Shown here: positions 1 to 8,564 of the stretch, in pieces
Position numbering within the stretch: the first letter of the stretch is position 1
How the letters are laid out: each line of letters opens with the position of its first letter
Assembly: GCA_017305055.1 (NCBI GenBank)
Contig: JAFKMZ010000010.1
Coordinates: forward strand, 78,102 to 142,101
Reading direction: 5' to 3'
Length of the DNA stretch: 64,000 bases
Source: Lysobacterales bacterium
GTDB lineage: Bacteria; Pseudomonadota; Gammaproteobacteria; Xanthomonadales; Rhodanobacteraceae
Notes under the pieces: model-generated
Told to the model about the DNA's origin: nothing
The model's database searches: none
What the model saw: only the letters and a program-made list of their open reading frames with translations
Program-made: the position numbers and the translations under genes

Positions 1-35
1 CGCGAACCTGTCGACTGCCGGACAAAGCCCTGATG

Positions 36-1241
36 TCAGAGCTGGACGCAGTCGAACTCCCGCATCGGGTCGACGTCAGCGTCGTAGTCGACGTCGGCGC
101 GGTCGAAGCCGAACAGCTTGAGGAACTCGTGCTTGTAGCCGTCGTAGTCCGTGACCTGGCGCAGGTTCTCGGTGGTGACGGTCGGCCACACGCTCTTGCA
201 CGGCTCCTGCACATCCTCGCGCAGCTCCCAGTCATCCAGGCGCAGGCGGCCCTCGTCGTCGGTGGGCGGCGCGGCGCCGTCCGCGCGGTACAGGCGGTCG
301 CGGAACAGGCGGTTGGCCTGCTCGATCGGCCCCTCGTGGATACCCTTCTCCTTCATCACCTTGAAGGCGATGGACACGTACAGCGGGATCACCGGGATCG
401 CGGCGCTGGCCTGTGTCACCACCGACTTCATCACACTGACGTAGGCGTCGAGCCCCTGGCTGGCGTAGCGGCTGCGCAGCTCCTGCGCGGTCCTGTCGAG
501 ATGCTGCTTGGCGTGGCCGAGCGTGCCGTGCCAGTACATCGGCCAGGTGATCTCGGTGCCGATGTAGCTGTAGGCCACGGTCCTGGCGTGCGGAGCGAGT
601 ACGCCGGCCTGGCTCAGCGCCTCGATCCACAGCGCCCAGTCCTCGCCGCCCATCACCTTGACCGTGTCGGCGATCTCCTGCTCGGTGGCCGGCTCCACGC
701 TGGCCGTGATCACCGTGTCCTTGTTGGTGTCGACCGAGGTCGCGGTGAAGGTCTCGCCGACGGTCTTCAGCGCCGAGCGCACCACCTCGCCGGTATCGGG
801 CAGCTTGCGCACCGGCGAGGCCAGCGAGTACACCACCAGGTCGACGAAGCCACCCATCTCGTTCTTGATGATTTCGATGGCCTTGGCGCGGGTCTCGTTG
901 GCAAACGCGTCGGCGTTGATCGACTTCGCAAACAGCCCGGCCTGCTTGGCCGCCTGGTCGAACGCGGCGGCGTTGTACCAGCCGGCGGTGCCTGTCTTGT
1001 CGTGGGTGCTGGGCTTCTCGAAGAACACGCCGAGCGTGGCCGCGCCGTAGCCGAACGCGGCGGTGATGCGCGAGGCCAGGCCGTAGCCGGTGGAGGCGCC
1101 AATGACCAGCACGCGCTTCGGCCCGTTGCCAGCATGGCCAGCAGCCCGCGTCACCGCGATCTGCTCGCGCACGTTGCGCTCGCAACCGACAGGATGGGCG
1201 GTGATGCAGATGAATCCACGCACTCGGGGCTTGATGATCAC
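36..1241 (-). CDS. fabV: Enoyl-ACP/CoA reductase, FabV type
   Basis: Predicted NADH-dependent trans-2-enoyl-ACP/CoA reductase, the last reduction of each fatty-acid elongation cycle, acting in the cytoplasm. Seen: 401 residues, the usual FabV length; an N-terminal [10 protein letters not shown] block; a Rossmann segment [11 protein letters not shown] near residues 48-58; and the family's Tyr-x8-Lys active site, read as Y236 and K245. The start is taken as the GTG at 1241 because an AGGAG lies 7 bases ahead of it. The alternative GTG at 1247 would sit almost directly against that AGGAG, and the chosen start gives the short M-I-I-K beginning typical of the family. FabV proteins replace or back up FabI and are known for triclosan tolerance; that property is family knowledge, not shown here. 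The gene is divergent from the epimerase at 1440. Confidence 0.95.
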   Translation of the reverse strand: MIIKPRVRGFICITAHPVGCERNVREQIAVTRAAGHAGNGPKRVLVIGASTGYGLASRITAAFGYGAATLGVFFEKPSTHDKTGTAGWYNAAAFDQAAKQAGLFAKSINADAFANETRAKAIEIIKNEMGGFVDLVVYSLASPVRKLPDTGEVVRSALKTVGETFTATSVDTNKDTVITASVEPATEQEIADTVKVMGGEDWALWIEALSQAGVLAPHARTVAYSYIGTEITWPMYWHGTLGHAKQHLDRTAQELRSRYASQGLDAYVSVMKSVVTQASAAIPVIPLYVSIAFKVMKEKGIHEGPIEQANRLFRDRLYRADGAAPPTDDEGRLRLDDWELREDVQEPCKSVWPTVTTENLRQVTDYDGYKHEFLKLFGFDRADVDYDADVDPMREFDCVQL

Positions 1242-1439
1242 TCGCACTCTCCTGCTGACCTACGGCAATGCGTCATCTTAACCAAGCGCGGCCACTCTGT
1301 AGCGGGGCGGCCGAGCATGCCTGCCTGGGCGCCCGGTTGGCGTCGCACCCGCGCCGCGTTGGCGCATGGCGTGCCGACGTGCAGGTAGCATGCCGGCAAC
1401 GGGCCGATCGGCCTGGTCCGCAACGGAGGCAAGCCATCC

Positions 1440-2471
1440 ATGGGTACGGTCCTGGTTACCGGCGGCTCGGGCTTCATCGGCAGCCGCACGATCCTGCACC
1501 TGCTGGCCGCGGGCCACGCCGTGCGCACCAGCGTGCGCCGTCCCGATCGCGCTGGACAGGTGCGCGAGCTCCTGCGGCAGGGTGGCGCCGAACCCGGCGA
1601 CCGGCTGTCATTCGCGGTCGCCGACCTGGAACACGACGCCGGCTGGGCGCAAGCCGTGGCCGGTTGCGATTATGTGCTGCACCTGGCCTCGCCCTTCCCG
1701 GCCACGCTGCCCAAACACGAGGACGACTTGATCGTGCCGGCACGCGAGGGCGCCTTGCGCGTCCTGCGCGCCGCGCGCGATGGTGGCGTGCGGCGCGTGG
1801 TGCTGACCTCGTCGTTTGCCGCCATCGGCTATGGCCACCCGCCACGGTCCACGCCCTTCGACGAAAGCGACTGGACCCGAACGGACGCGCCCGGAGTGCA
1901 GCCGTATGCGAAATCCAAGACCCTGGCCGAGCGCGCCGCCTGGGACTTCCTCGACCACGAAGGCGGAGCCCTCGAGCTGGCCATGGTGAACCCGGTGATG
2001 GTCTTCGGCCCGGTGCTCGGCGCGGACTATTCGACCTCGATCATGCTGATCCAGCGCCTGCTGGACGGCTCCCTGCCGGGCTGCCCGCGCATCCAGTTTG
2101 GCGCCGTCGACGTGCGCGACGTCGCCGATCTGCACCTGCGTGCCATGACCGACCCCGCCGCCAGCGGCGAGCGCTTTCTCGCCCTCGCCGGTGACTTCAT
2201 GACACTGCTGGACATGGCGCGTCTGCTGAAGGAGCGGCTCGGCGCTGCCGCACGCCGCGCACCCACACGCCAACTGCCGGACTGGCTGGTGCGCGTGGCG
2301 GCACTCTGGGACGCCAACGTCCGGCAGATCCTGCCGGAACTCGGCCAGGCGCGGAACGCCACCGCTGCCAAGGCGCAGCGCCTGCTCGGCTGGCAACCCC
2401 GCCCGGCGCAGGAGGCGATCGTCGCCACCGCCGAGAGCCTGATCCGGCTGGGCCTCCTGAAATCCCGATAG
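1440..2471 (+). CDS. NAD(P)-dependent epimerase / dihydroflavonol-4-reductase-like protein
   Basis: Extended short-chain dehydrogenase of about 343 residues. The N-terminus carries the Rossmann motif TGGSGFIGS (residues 7-15), and the catalytic pair of the SDR family is present as Y156-A-K-S-K160, with TSS at 123-125 supplying the likely third residue. The set LTSSFAAIGYG followed by a D/E-W segment resembles the dihydroflavonol-4-reductase/cinnamoyl-CoA-reductase subgroup, whose bacterial members reduce assorted aldehydes and ketones; the substrate here cannot be told. A GGAGG-like sequence precedes the ATG. It stands alone: fabV lies divergent upstream and a palindromic repeat follows the stop. 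Cytoplasmic, no signal or membrane segment. Confidence 0.85.
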   Translation: MGTVLVTGGSGFIGSRTILHLLAAGHAVRTSVRRPDRAGQVRELLRQGGAEPGDRLSFAVADLEHDAGWAQAVAGCDYVLHLASPFPATLPKHEDDLIVPAREGALRVLRAARDGGVRRVVLTSSFAAIGYGHPPRSTPFDESDWTRTDAPGVQPYAKSKTLAERAAWDFLDHEGGALELAMVNPVMVFGPVLGADYSTSIMLIQRLLDGSLPGCPRIQFGAVDVRDVADLHLRAMTDPAASGERFLALAGDFMTLLDMARLLKERLGAAARRAPTRQLPDWLVRVAALWDANVRQILPELGQARNATAAKAQRLLGWQPRPAQEAIVATAESLIRLGLLKSR

Positions 2472-2500
2472 CACGCTGTGCTCCCACTACCCCCTCGTTC

Positions 2501-2606
2501 CGGCTCGCGCCTGGCTTTCAGTTCAAGAGCCTTCGTGCGCCTCCGGCGCGCGAAACGCTCTTGATCGAGTATCACGGCAACGCCAAACACCCAGAAACAG
2601 CGCGCG
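2501..2606 (+). repeat. Palindromic intergenic repeat, copy 1 (stem 2524-2563)
   Basis: Imperfect inverted repeat around a three-base loop, followed by a conserved right flank (ACGGCAACGCCAAACAC then a GCGCGCG run). A second, better preserved copy lies at 49115-49215 in the same orientation. On the minus strand both copies read an R-R-R-x-T-K-A-L peptide, the source of spurious short proteins. Outer limits are approximate. Confidence 0.7.
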
Positions 2607-2679
2607 TGGTCTGGGCGTCGCTGCAGGCGGAGCAGCGGGCGCGTAGCATGAAGCGGTCCCGACAGCGGAGTGCATCGAC

Positions 2680-3417
2680 ATGCGAGCCCTCAAGTCATTG
2701 ATCGTGCTGATCGTGCTGGTGGTGATCGGACTCGGGATCTGGATCTGGTCGGGGACGTACAACATCGGCGCCGATTCGCCGCACTGGGCAGTCACCTCCA
2801 AGCTCATCAACGTGCTGCGCGAGCGCTCCATCACCACCCGCGCCGCACAGATCCAGGTCCCGAACCTCGATGACCCGGCGCTGGTCAAGCTGGGTGCCGA
2901 GCATTACCAGGAGATGTGCACCGGCTGCCACCTGGCGCCGGGCATGGGCGATTCGGAGCTGCGCGACAGCCTGTATCCCGAGCCGCCGAACCTGACCCAT
3001 TTCGCGCCGCGCCCGGCCGAGGCCTTCTGGATCATCAAGCACGGCATCAAGCTCACCGCGATGCCGGCCTGGGGCAAGACCCACGACGACCAGAAGATCT
3101 GGGCCATGGTGGCGTATCTGCAAAAGCAGCCGCGCATGGGCGTGGACGAATATCGCCAGCTCACCGCCGATGCCGCGGGAGTGGAAGGCCATGGCGCCAT
3201 GGCAGCACCCGCGCCCGCGGCCACGACGGGTGCCATGCCCGGCATGCAGATGTCCACGCCTGACGCGTCGCCGCAGGCGCCAGCGCCCGCCATAGCCCAT
3301 CCGCACGCGGTACCCGGCCTGGCGCGCGCAGCCAGGGATTTCAGCCGTGATTTGCGGCAGACTTGGCGACTCGCAAATCCAGGGAATGTCCATGCCGCCC
3401 GTTCCACGGCACATTGA
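2680..3417 (+). CDS. Membrane-anchored c-type cytochrome
   Basis: Predicted monohaem cytochrome c held in the inner membrane with its haem domain in the periplasm. Seen: one hydrophobic segment at about residues 6-23 directly after a short basic start, then a haem-binding C80-T-G-C83-H84 and a probable axial methionine in TAMPAWG (M128), the order and spacing of class I cytochromes. After the haem domain (about residue 155) the protein continues in an Ala/Pro-rich tail containing an M- and H-rich stretch (PGMQMS near 196, several HP pairs), not usual for the family. The last 40 or so residues look unconserved, and a 7-bp inverted repeat (ATTTGCG/CGCAAAT) lies within their coding sequence. An electron-transfer role is likely; the partner is unknown. 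The stop is only 3 bases before the MFS gene. Confidence 0.85.
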   Translation: MRALKSLIVLIVLVVIGLGIWIWSGTYNIGADSPHWAVTSKLINVLRERSITTRAAQIQVPNLDDPALVKLGAEHYQEMCTGCHLAPGMGDSELRDSLYPEPPNLTHFAPRPAEAFWIIKHGIKLTAMPAWGKTHDDQKIWAMVAYLQKQPRMGVDEYRQLTADAAGVEGHGAMAAPAPAATTGAMPGMQMSTPDASPQAPAPAIAHPHAVPGLARAARDFSRDLRQTWRLANPGNVHAARSTAH

Positions 3418-3420
3418 CGC

Positions 3421-4719
3421 ATGAACGACGCCGCGTCCGTCAGCCCGCCCTATCCTGGTATCGCGCGCGCCTGCTCGGTGCTGCTGATCCTGTTTGCGAC
3501 CGCCGTGCTCGCCTACACGGACCGCCAGGTGCTGAGCCTGCTGGTCGATCCGGTGCGCCAGGACCTTGCCATCAGCGACACGCAGATGAGCCTGCTGCTG
3601 GGCGTGGCGTTCGCCGCGGTCTACGGCGTGGCCGGCATCCCGCTGGGCTTCCTCGCCGACCGCACGTCGCGGCGCAACCTGATCGTCGCCGGGGTGCTGA
3701 TCTGGAGCGTGGGCACCCTGATGTGCGCGGTGGCGCCATCGTTTGCCATGCTGTTCGCCGCCCGCGTGGTGGTCGGCCTCGGCGAGGCGGTGCTGTCGCC
3801 GGCGGCCATCTCGCTGATCAGCGACACCTTCGAACCGAAGCATCGGGGCCTGGCGGTCGGCACCTTCTTCACCGGCATCGCCGTGGGCATCGGCGGCTCG
3901 ATCCTGATTGGCGGCGGCGTGCTCGACCTGGTCCGCGCCGGCCTGTTTGCCGCCACGCCGGTGGCAGATTGGCCGCAGTGGCGGCTGGTGTTCCTGGCCG
4001 TGGGCTTGCCGAGCCTGCTCTGGCCGCTGTTGCTGCTGACCATCCGCGAGCCGGTGCGCCGCCACGACCAGATGTTCACTGCCGCGGAGTCGCCGGCGCT
4101 GGCCACCGACACCCTGCCACGCCTGTTGCGGCGCATGGCACCGGTGTTCATTGCCGTGGCGATCGCCTCGATGGTGGACAACGCGGTCGGCGCCTGGGCG
4201 CCCTCGTTGCTGATCCGGGAGTTTGCCGCGGACCCGGCGCGGGTCGGCGTCCAGCTCGGCCTGCTGCTCATGCTCGGCTACGGTGGCGGCATGCTTGCCG
4301 GCGGTGCGCTGGCCGACCGCTTTGCCCGCTGGCGCGGCCCCAGGGGCAAGACCGAGCTGTGCTGCCTCGCCGTGCTGGCCACGCTGCCGGCGGCGGTGAT
4401 GATCAACAGCCACAGCGCCTCGGGCGTCATGCTCGCGGTACCGGTCTATTTCGCGCTGTCGGCCGTGGTCACCGCCTCGGGCCTGTCCGCCATCCTCGAT
4501 GCCACGCCCAACCGCATGCGCGGCCAGGCCATGGCCATCAGTTTCTTCCTCAACGTCGCGATTGGCGCCGGCTTCGGGCCCACCGCGGTGGCGCTGGCCG
4601 GCGACCATGTGTTTGGTGCCGCCGCCGGGCTCGGCCCGGCCATCAGCTTTACAGTAGTGGTTTCCTATCTGCTGGCTGCCTTGGTGCTGCTGGCCGCGAT
4701 CCGTGCCCGGAGAACCTGA
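3421..4719 (+). CDS. MFS transporter (spinster-like)
   Basis: Predicted 12-helix major facilitator of 432 residues in the inner membrane. Seen: alternating hydrophobic segments over the whole length; an N-terminal TDRQVLSLLVDP signature near residues 37-48 like that of spinster/hexuronate-type carriers; and the loop 2-3 motif GFLADRTSRR (about 75-85), the MFS motif A (G-x-L-A-D-R-x-x-x-R). The ATG follows the cytochrome stop by 3 bases with no strong Shine-Dalgarno sequence, suggesting readthrough translation. Its TGA overlaps the next ATG by one base (TGATG), so this gene, the TIGR04076 gene and the aldo-keto reductase form a coupled operon. The substrate is not evident; proximity to a dehydrogenase-type enzyme suggests a small organic acid, sugar acid or similar compound (inference). 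Confidence 0.88.
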   Translation: MNDAASVSPPYPGIARACSVLLILFATAVLAYTDRQVLSLLVDPVRQDLAISDTQMSLLLGVAFAAVYGVAGIPLGFLADRTSRRNLIVAGVLIWSVGTLMCAVAPSFAMLFAARVVVGLGEAVLSPAAISLISDTFEPKHRGLAVGTFFTGIAVGIGGSILIGGGVLDLVRAGLFAATPVADWPQWRLVFLAVGLPSLLWPLLLLTIREPVRRHDQMFTAAESPALATDTLPRLLRRMAPVFIAVAIASMVDNAVGAWAPSLLIREFAADPARVGVQLGLLLMLGYGGGMLAGGALADRFARWRGPRGKTELCCLAVLATLPAAVMINSHSASGVMLAVPVYFALSAVVTASGLSAILDATPNRMRGQAMAISFFLNVAIGAGFGPTAVALAGDHVFGAAAGLGPAISFTVVVSYLLAALVLLAAIRARRT

Positions 4720-5069
4720 TGTCCCCAGCCGACGACGACGCCTTTGAACTCTACGACCTGAAGGTCGAGGTGGTGGCCCCGCCCGGCGCGAAGCTGTACT
4801 GCTCGGCCAGGGTCGGCGACAGCTTCGAGCTGCGCGGCGAGCTGCTGCATCTCCCCGACGGCCAGGGCTTTTCGATCTACTCGCTGGCTGCGGTGCTGCC
4901 GCTGCTGGCGGCCAAGCAACGGGTGACCGACGCCAACGACTGGATGAGTACGGACGCCGAAGTCGCCTGCCCCGATCCCAACTGCCCGTCGCGCCTGCGC
5001 ATCACCCGGCTCGGTCGCCGGCGCTTCCACCACGGTGAAGTCACGGTTGCGCGGAAGCCGGCGCCATGA
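4719..5069 (+). CDS. TIGR04076 family protein
   Basis: Small cytoplasmic protein of 116 residues without signal or membrane segment. The opening LYDLKVEVV followed by a C-S-A-R-V-G-D-x-F run (about residues 28-36), a GFSIYSLAAVLPLLAAKQR block (about 51-69) and a C-terminal PDPNCPSRLRITR with cysteines are the pattern I associate with the TIGR04076 family; no biochemical role for that family is known to me. The start ATG overlaps the MFS stop by one base, and the stop overlaps the aldo-keto reductase start (ATGA), so its amount should be tied to both neighbours. In this setting it may assist the reductase or the same catabolic step, which is inference. The three cysteines (residues 28, 87, 92 approximately) could bind a metal. 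Confidence 0.75.
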   Translation: MSPADDDAFELYDLKVEVVAPPGAKLYCSARVGDSFELRGELLHLPDGQGFSIYSLAAVLPLLAAKQRVTDANDWMSTDAEVACPDPNCPSRLRITRLGRRRFHHGEVTVARKPAP

Positions 5070-6127
5070 CCACGCCGGAAACCTTCGCCATCAAGCCCGG
5101 CTACGTGATCTCACGCATCATCCGCGGCGGCTGGCAGCTGGCCGGCGATCATGGTGCGGTGGACCGCGCGCACGTCACGGACGACCTGGCCGCGTTCTAC
5201 GACGCCGGAATCACCACGTTCGACTGCGCCGACATCTACACCGGCGTCGAGGAACTGTACGGCAACTTCCGCGCGGCCATGCTCCAGCGCCGTGGCGCGG
5301 ATGCGCTGTCGCGGCTGAAGATCCACACCAAGTTCGTGCCGGACATCGACCTGCTGCCGCGCATCACCGCGGCCGACGTGCGCCGCATCATCGAGCGCTC
5401 GCTGCACCGCCTACGCATGGAGCGGCTCGACCTGGTGCAGTTCCATTGGTGGGACTACGCGGAGCCACGGTATGTCGAGACCGCCCTGCACCTGCGCGAA
5501 CTGCAGGCCGAGGGCAAGATCGACCTGGTCAGCGGCACCAATTTCGACGCCGACCACGTGCAGGAGATGGCCGATGCCGGCGTGCGCTTCGCCACGCTGC
5601 AGGTCCAGTATTCGCTGCTCGACCACCGCCCGGCCGGGCGCCTGAGCGACACCTGCGGGCGGCTCGGCACCCGCCTGCTCTGCTACGGCACGCTGGCTGG
5701 GGGCTTCCTCAGCGATGCCTGGCTCGGCCGGGCGGAACCGCAAGCCGCGCTCGAGAACCGCTCCCTGGTCAAATACAAGCTGATCATCGACGAATTCGGC
5801 GGCTGGGACCTGTTCCAGCAGCTGCTGCGCACGCTGCGCAAGGTGGCTGACCGCCACGGCGCCAGCATCGCCAACGTCGCCTCCTGCCATGTGCTCGGGC
5901 AGCCGCTGGTCGCCGGCGTCATCGTCGGCGCACGCCATGCCGGCCACCTGCAGGACACGCTGCAACTCGCCTCCCTGGCCTTGTCGGCACAGGACCGCCA
6001 GGACATCGACGCCGTCCTCGCGCAGGCGCGCGGCCCGGGTGGCGAGGTCTATGCGCTGGAGCGCGACCGCAATGGCCCACACGGCCGCATCATGAAGTAC
6101 AACTTGGGCGACGCGCCGCAGGCCTGA
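5066..6127 (+). CDS. Aldo/keto reductase
   Basis: Cytoplasmic NAD(P)H-dependent oxidoreductase of 353 residues with the TIM-barrel aldo/keto reductase pattern. The four catalytic residues can be placed: D53 and Y58 in TFDCADIYTG, K89 in IHTKF, and H127 in VQFHWWDY; a C-terminal GVIVGAR segment fits the cofactor phosphate-binding region. The WWDY after the histidine and the LYGNF segment resemble the AKR groups that act on sugars or galactose/fucose-type substrates, but the substrate is undetermined. The start ATG overlaps the preceding stop by four bases, so it is the last gene of the MFS-TIGR04076-reductase operon. About 270 bases of non-coding sequence follow before the M61 peptidase gene. 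Confidence 0.9.
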   Translation: MTTPETFAIKPGYVISRIIRGGWQLAGDHGAVDRAHVTDDLAAFYDAGITTFDCADIYTGVEELYGNFRAAMLQRRGADALSRLKIHTKFVPDIDLLPRITAADVRRIIERSLHRLRMERLDLVQFHWWDYAEPRYVETALHLRELQAEGKIDLVSGTNFDADHVQEMADAGVRFATLQVQYSLLDHRPAGRLSDTCGRLGTRLLCYGTLAGGFLSDAWLGRAEPQAALENRSLVKYKLIIDEFGGWDLFQQLLRTLRKVADRHGASIANVASCHVLGQPLVAGVIVGARHAGHLQDTLQLASLALSAQDRQDIDAVLAQARGPGGEVYALERDRNGPHGRIMKYNLGDAPQA

Positions 6128-6397
6128 GGCGCGCAGTCTCGTCTGGCGCCTCGTGTGGGAGGGGCGACTTCGGCGTCTGCACTCCGAATGGGATGCCGCC
6201 AAACCGGAGCTCACCTCCTCAAGCCAACCCTCTCCCCGGCGGAGCCACGCGAGAGGGGTCAACGCTGCCGCTGCGCCGCCAGGCCTTGGTCGATGGCGCA
6301 AACCTCGCCACCCATGACTTCCGGAGCATACCGGTCGCCACGACCGCGCAGTATGTTGCCAAGGCCGCCTGGGGCGGCCGCTTCGGGAGTCGCCAAG

Positions 6398-8320
6398 ATG
6401 AAATCCAGCCTGCTTGCCTCGGCCCTGGTGGCCGCGCTGTCCGGTCTTGTCCCACTGCTGGCACAGGCCGGAACGCCGCAGGCGCAGTCGCGCAGCGACA
6501 ACGTGCCGCCGCCGCAGGACGTCCCCTACCCCGGCACCATGACCGTGCACGTCGATGCCACCGACACCGGCCATCGCATCTTCACCGTGCACGAGACCAT
6601 CCCGGCCAAGGCTGGCCCAATGTACCTGCTGTATCCGGCGTGGATCCCCGGCGACCACGAGCCCAGCGGTCCGATCCGCAAGGTTGCCAGCCTCGTGGTC
6701 AGCGCGAATGGCAAGAGACTCACGTGGACCCGCGACAAGTACAACGTCTTCGCCTTCCTGGTCGATGTGCCGGCGGGCGCCAGCAGCATCGACGTGGACT
6801 TCCAGTTCCTGTCCTCGCAGAACAAGGGCGAGGGCTCCATCCGCATGACGCCGGAAATGCTCGACCTGTCGTGGAGCAAGGTTTCGATCTACCCGGCTGG
6901 CTACTACGGCAGCCGGATCCAGGTGGTGCCCAGTGTGACCCTGCCCGCGGGCTGGCAGTTCGGCACCGCGCTCGAGGTGGCCAGTCGCAGCAGCGACACC
7001 ACGACGTTCAAGCCGATCGACTACACCAACCTGGTCGATTCGCCCATGTTTGCCGGCAAGTATTTCTCGCGCCTGGACCTGGCGCCCGGCGCGAAGCAGC
7101 CGGTGCACATGGACATCGTCGGCGACACGCCAGAGGACATCAAGACCACACCCGACCAGGTCAAGGCGCTGCGCAACATCGTGACCCAGATGGACAAGCT
7201 CTACGGCGCCTTCCATTTCGACCACTACGATTTCCTGTTTTCCCTGTCCGACAAGATGAGCGGCAAGGGCCTTGAGCATCACCGCTCCAGCGAGGACGGC
7301 ACCGGTGCGGATTTCTTCACCAAGTGGGACCTGAAGACGCCGCGCGACCTGCTGACCCACGAGTTCAACCATTCGTGGAACGGCAAGTACCGCCGCCCGG
7401 CCGACCTGTGGACGCCGAACTTCAACGTCCCGATGGGCGATAGCCTGCTCTGGGTGTACGAGGGCCAGACGCAGTTCTGGGGCAACGTGATTGCCGTGCG
7501 CGCCGGGCTGGAGAGCAAGGAAACCGGCCTGGACAAGCTCGCCAACGTCGCCGCGACGTACGACATGAACCGGCCCGGCATGCTGACCTGGCGCAACATC
7601 CAGGACACCACCAACGACCCGGTCATCGCCCAGCGTGCGCCGCTGCCCTACCGCAACTACCAGATGAGCGAGGACTACTACTCAGGCGGCCAGATGATCT
7701 GGCTGGCGGTGGATGCCAAGCTGCGCGCGCTCAGCCACGGCAAGCACGCGCTGGATGACTTCGCCCGCGCGTTCTACGGCATGGACAACGGTGCCTGGGA
7801 CATCAATACCTATACCTTCGACGACGTCGTCGCCACGCTCAACCAGATCGCCCCGTACGACTGGAAGAGCTTCCTGCGCACGCGCCTGGACGGCCACGAC
7901 AAGATCACCGACGGCATCGCCGCCGAGGGCTGGAAGCTGGTCTATACGGACAAGCCATCCGACATCGTCGGTGCGCTGCAGAAGCGCTATCACGCGATCG
8001 ACTTCACCTACTCGGTGGGCTTCACGGCCACCGACAAGGGCGGGTTGCGCGACGTGCGCTGGAACGGGCCGGCGTTCAAGGCCGGCCTGGCGCCGGGCAT
8101 GACCATCGTCGGCGTCGACGGCAAGGACTTCAGTGCCGACAACCTGAAGCAGGCAATCACCGCCGCCAAGGGCGGCAGCACGCCAATCACCCTGCTGGTG
8201 AAGGATTTCGACGAGTTCAGGACACTGCAGGTCGACTACCACGACGGCTTGAAGTATCCGCACCTGGTGCGTACCGAGGGCGCGCCGGACTACCTGTCGC
8301 AGCTGTACGCGCCGAAGTAG
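6398..8320 (+). CDS. Secreted M61 family peptidase with PDZ domain
   Basis: Predicted exported zinc aminopeptidase of the M61 (glycyl aminopeptidase) family, 640 residues. Seen: a signal peptide over about residues 1-25 (KSSLLASALVAALSGL then an ALAQAG-type cleavage region); an N-terminal beta-rich domain; the zinc site H321-E322-F-N-H325 followed by the family-typical SWNGKYRRP; the third ligand probably E355 in VYEGQTQFW; and a PDZ domain around residues 530-610 with GLAPGMTIVGVDG. Length and order match the family. The ATG at 6398 was chosen over an upstream in-frame start because it begins the signal peptide. It probably degrades peptides in the periplasm or outside the cell. The gene stands alone, followed by a GC-rich hairpin. 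Confidence 0.92.
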   Translation: MKSSLLASALVAALSGLVPLLAQAGTPQAQSRSDNVPPPQDVPYPGTMTVHVDATDTGHRIFTVHETIPAKAGPMYLLYPAWIPGDHEPSGPIRKVASLVVSANGKRLTWTRDKYNVFAFLVDVPAGASSIDVDFQFLSSQNKGEGSIRMTPEMLDLSWSKVSIYPAGYYGSRIQVVPSVTLPAGWQFGTALEVASRSSDTTTFKPIDYTNLVDSPMFAGKYFSRLDLAPGAKQPVHMDIVGDTPEDIKTTPDQVKALRNIVTQMDKLYGAFHFDHYDFLFSLSDKMSGKGLEHHRSSEDGTGADFFTKWDLKTPRDLLTHEFNHSWNGKYRRPADLWTPNFNVPMGDSLLWVYEGQTQFWGNVIAVRAGLESKETGLDKLANVAATYDMNRPGMLTWRNIQDTTNDPVIAQRAPLPYRNYQMSEDYYSGGQMIWLAVDAKLRALSHGKHALDDFARAFYGMDNGAWDINTYTFDDVVATLNQIAPYDWKSFLRTRLDGHDKITDGIAAEGWKLVYTDKPSDIVGALQKRYHAIDFTYSVGFTATDKGGLRDVRWNGPAFKAGLAPGMTIVGVDGKDFSADNLKQAITAAKGGSTPITLLVKDFDEFRTLQVDYHDGLKYPHLVRTEGAPDYLSQLYAPK

Positions 8321-8333
8321 CCGCTGTGCCACC

Positions 8334-8358
8334 GGCCCGGAACGCAGCCATCCGGGCC
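8334..8358 (+). terminator. GC-rich hairpin after the M61 gene
   Basis: Perfect 8-bp stem GGCCCGGA/TCCGGGCC with a 9-base loop, 14 bases past the stop codon. No T-run follows, so termination is possible rather than shown. Confidence 0.4.
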
Positions 8359-8564
8359 AGATGGCCAGCCCACCCGTGCGCGATGAGTCCGAGCGATGCG
8401 AATGGCCTGGCCGCAACGACGTGCACCTGAGGACCAAGTCAGGCCACGCCTCATGCTTGACGTGGAAGATTGACGATCCCGACTGACGTCACACCTGGCA
8501 CATCCTGCTCCGGCTCCGGCCTGAGCGACCGCCCGGCGGTGTGACGGACGGCAGGAATGTCCAT

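Noticed and set aside
2695-4608. A 637-residue open frame on the minus strand.
   Set aside because: Antisense to the cytochrome and MFS genes; rich in H, R, G and Q with no recognisable domain.
6152-6180. A possible second REP element (GTGTGGGAGGGGCGACTTCGG).
   Set aside because: Similar in composition to REP starts, but no clear complementary arm follows.
5411-7372. A 653-residue minus-strand open frame.
   Set aside because: Antisense to the aldo-keto reductase and M61 genes, no domain seen.
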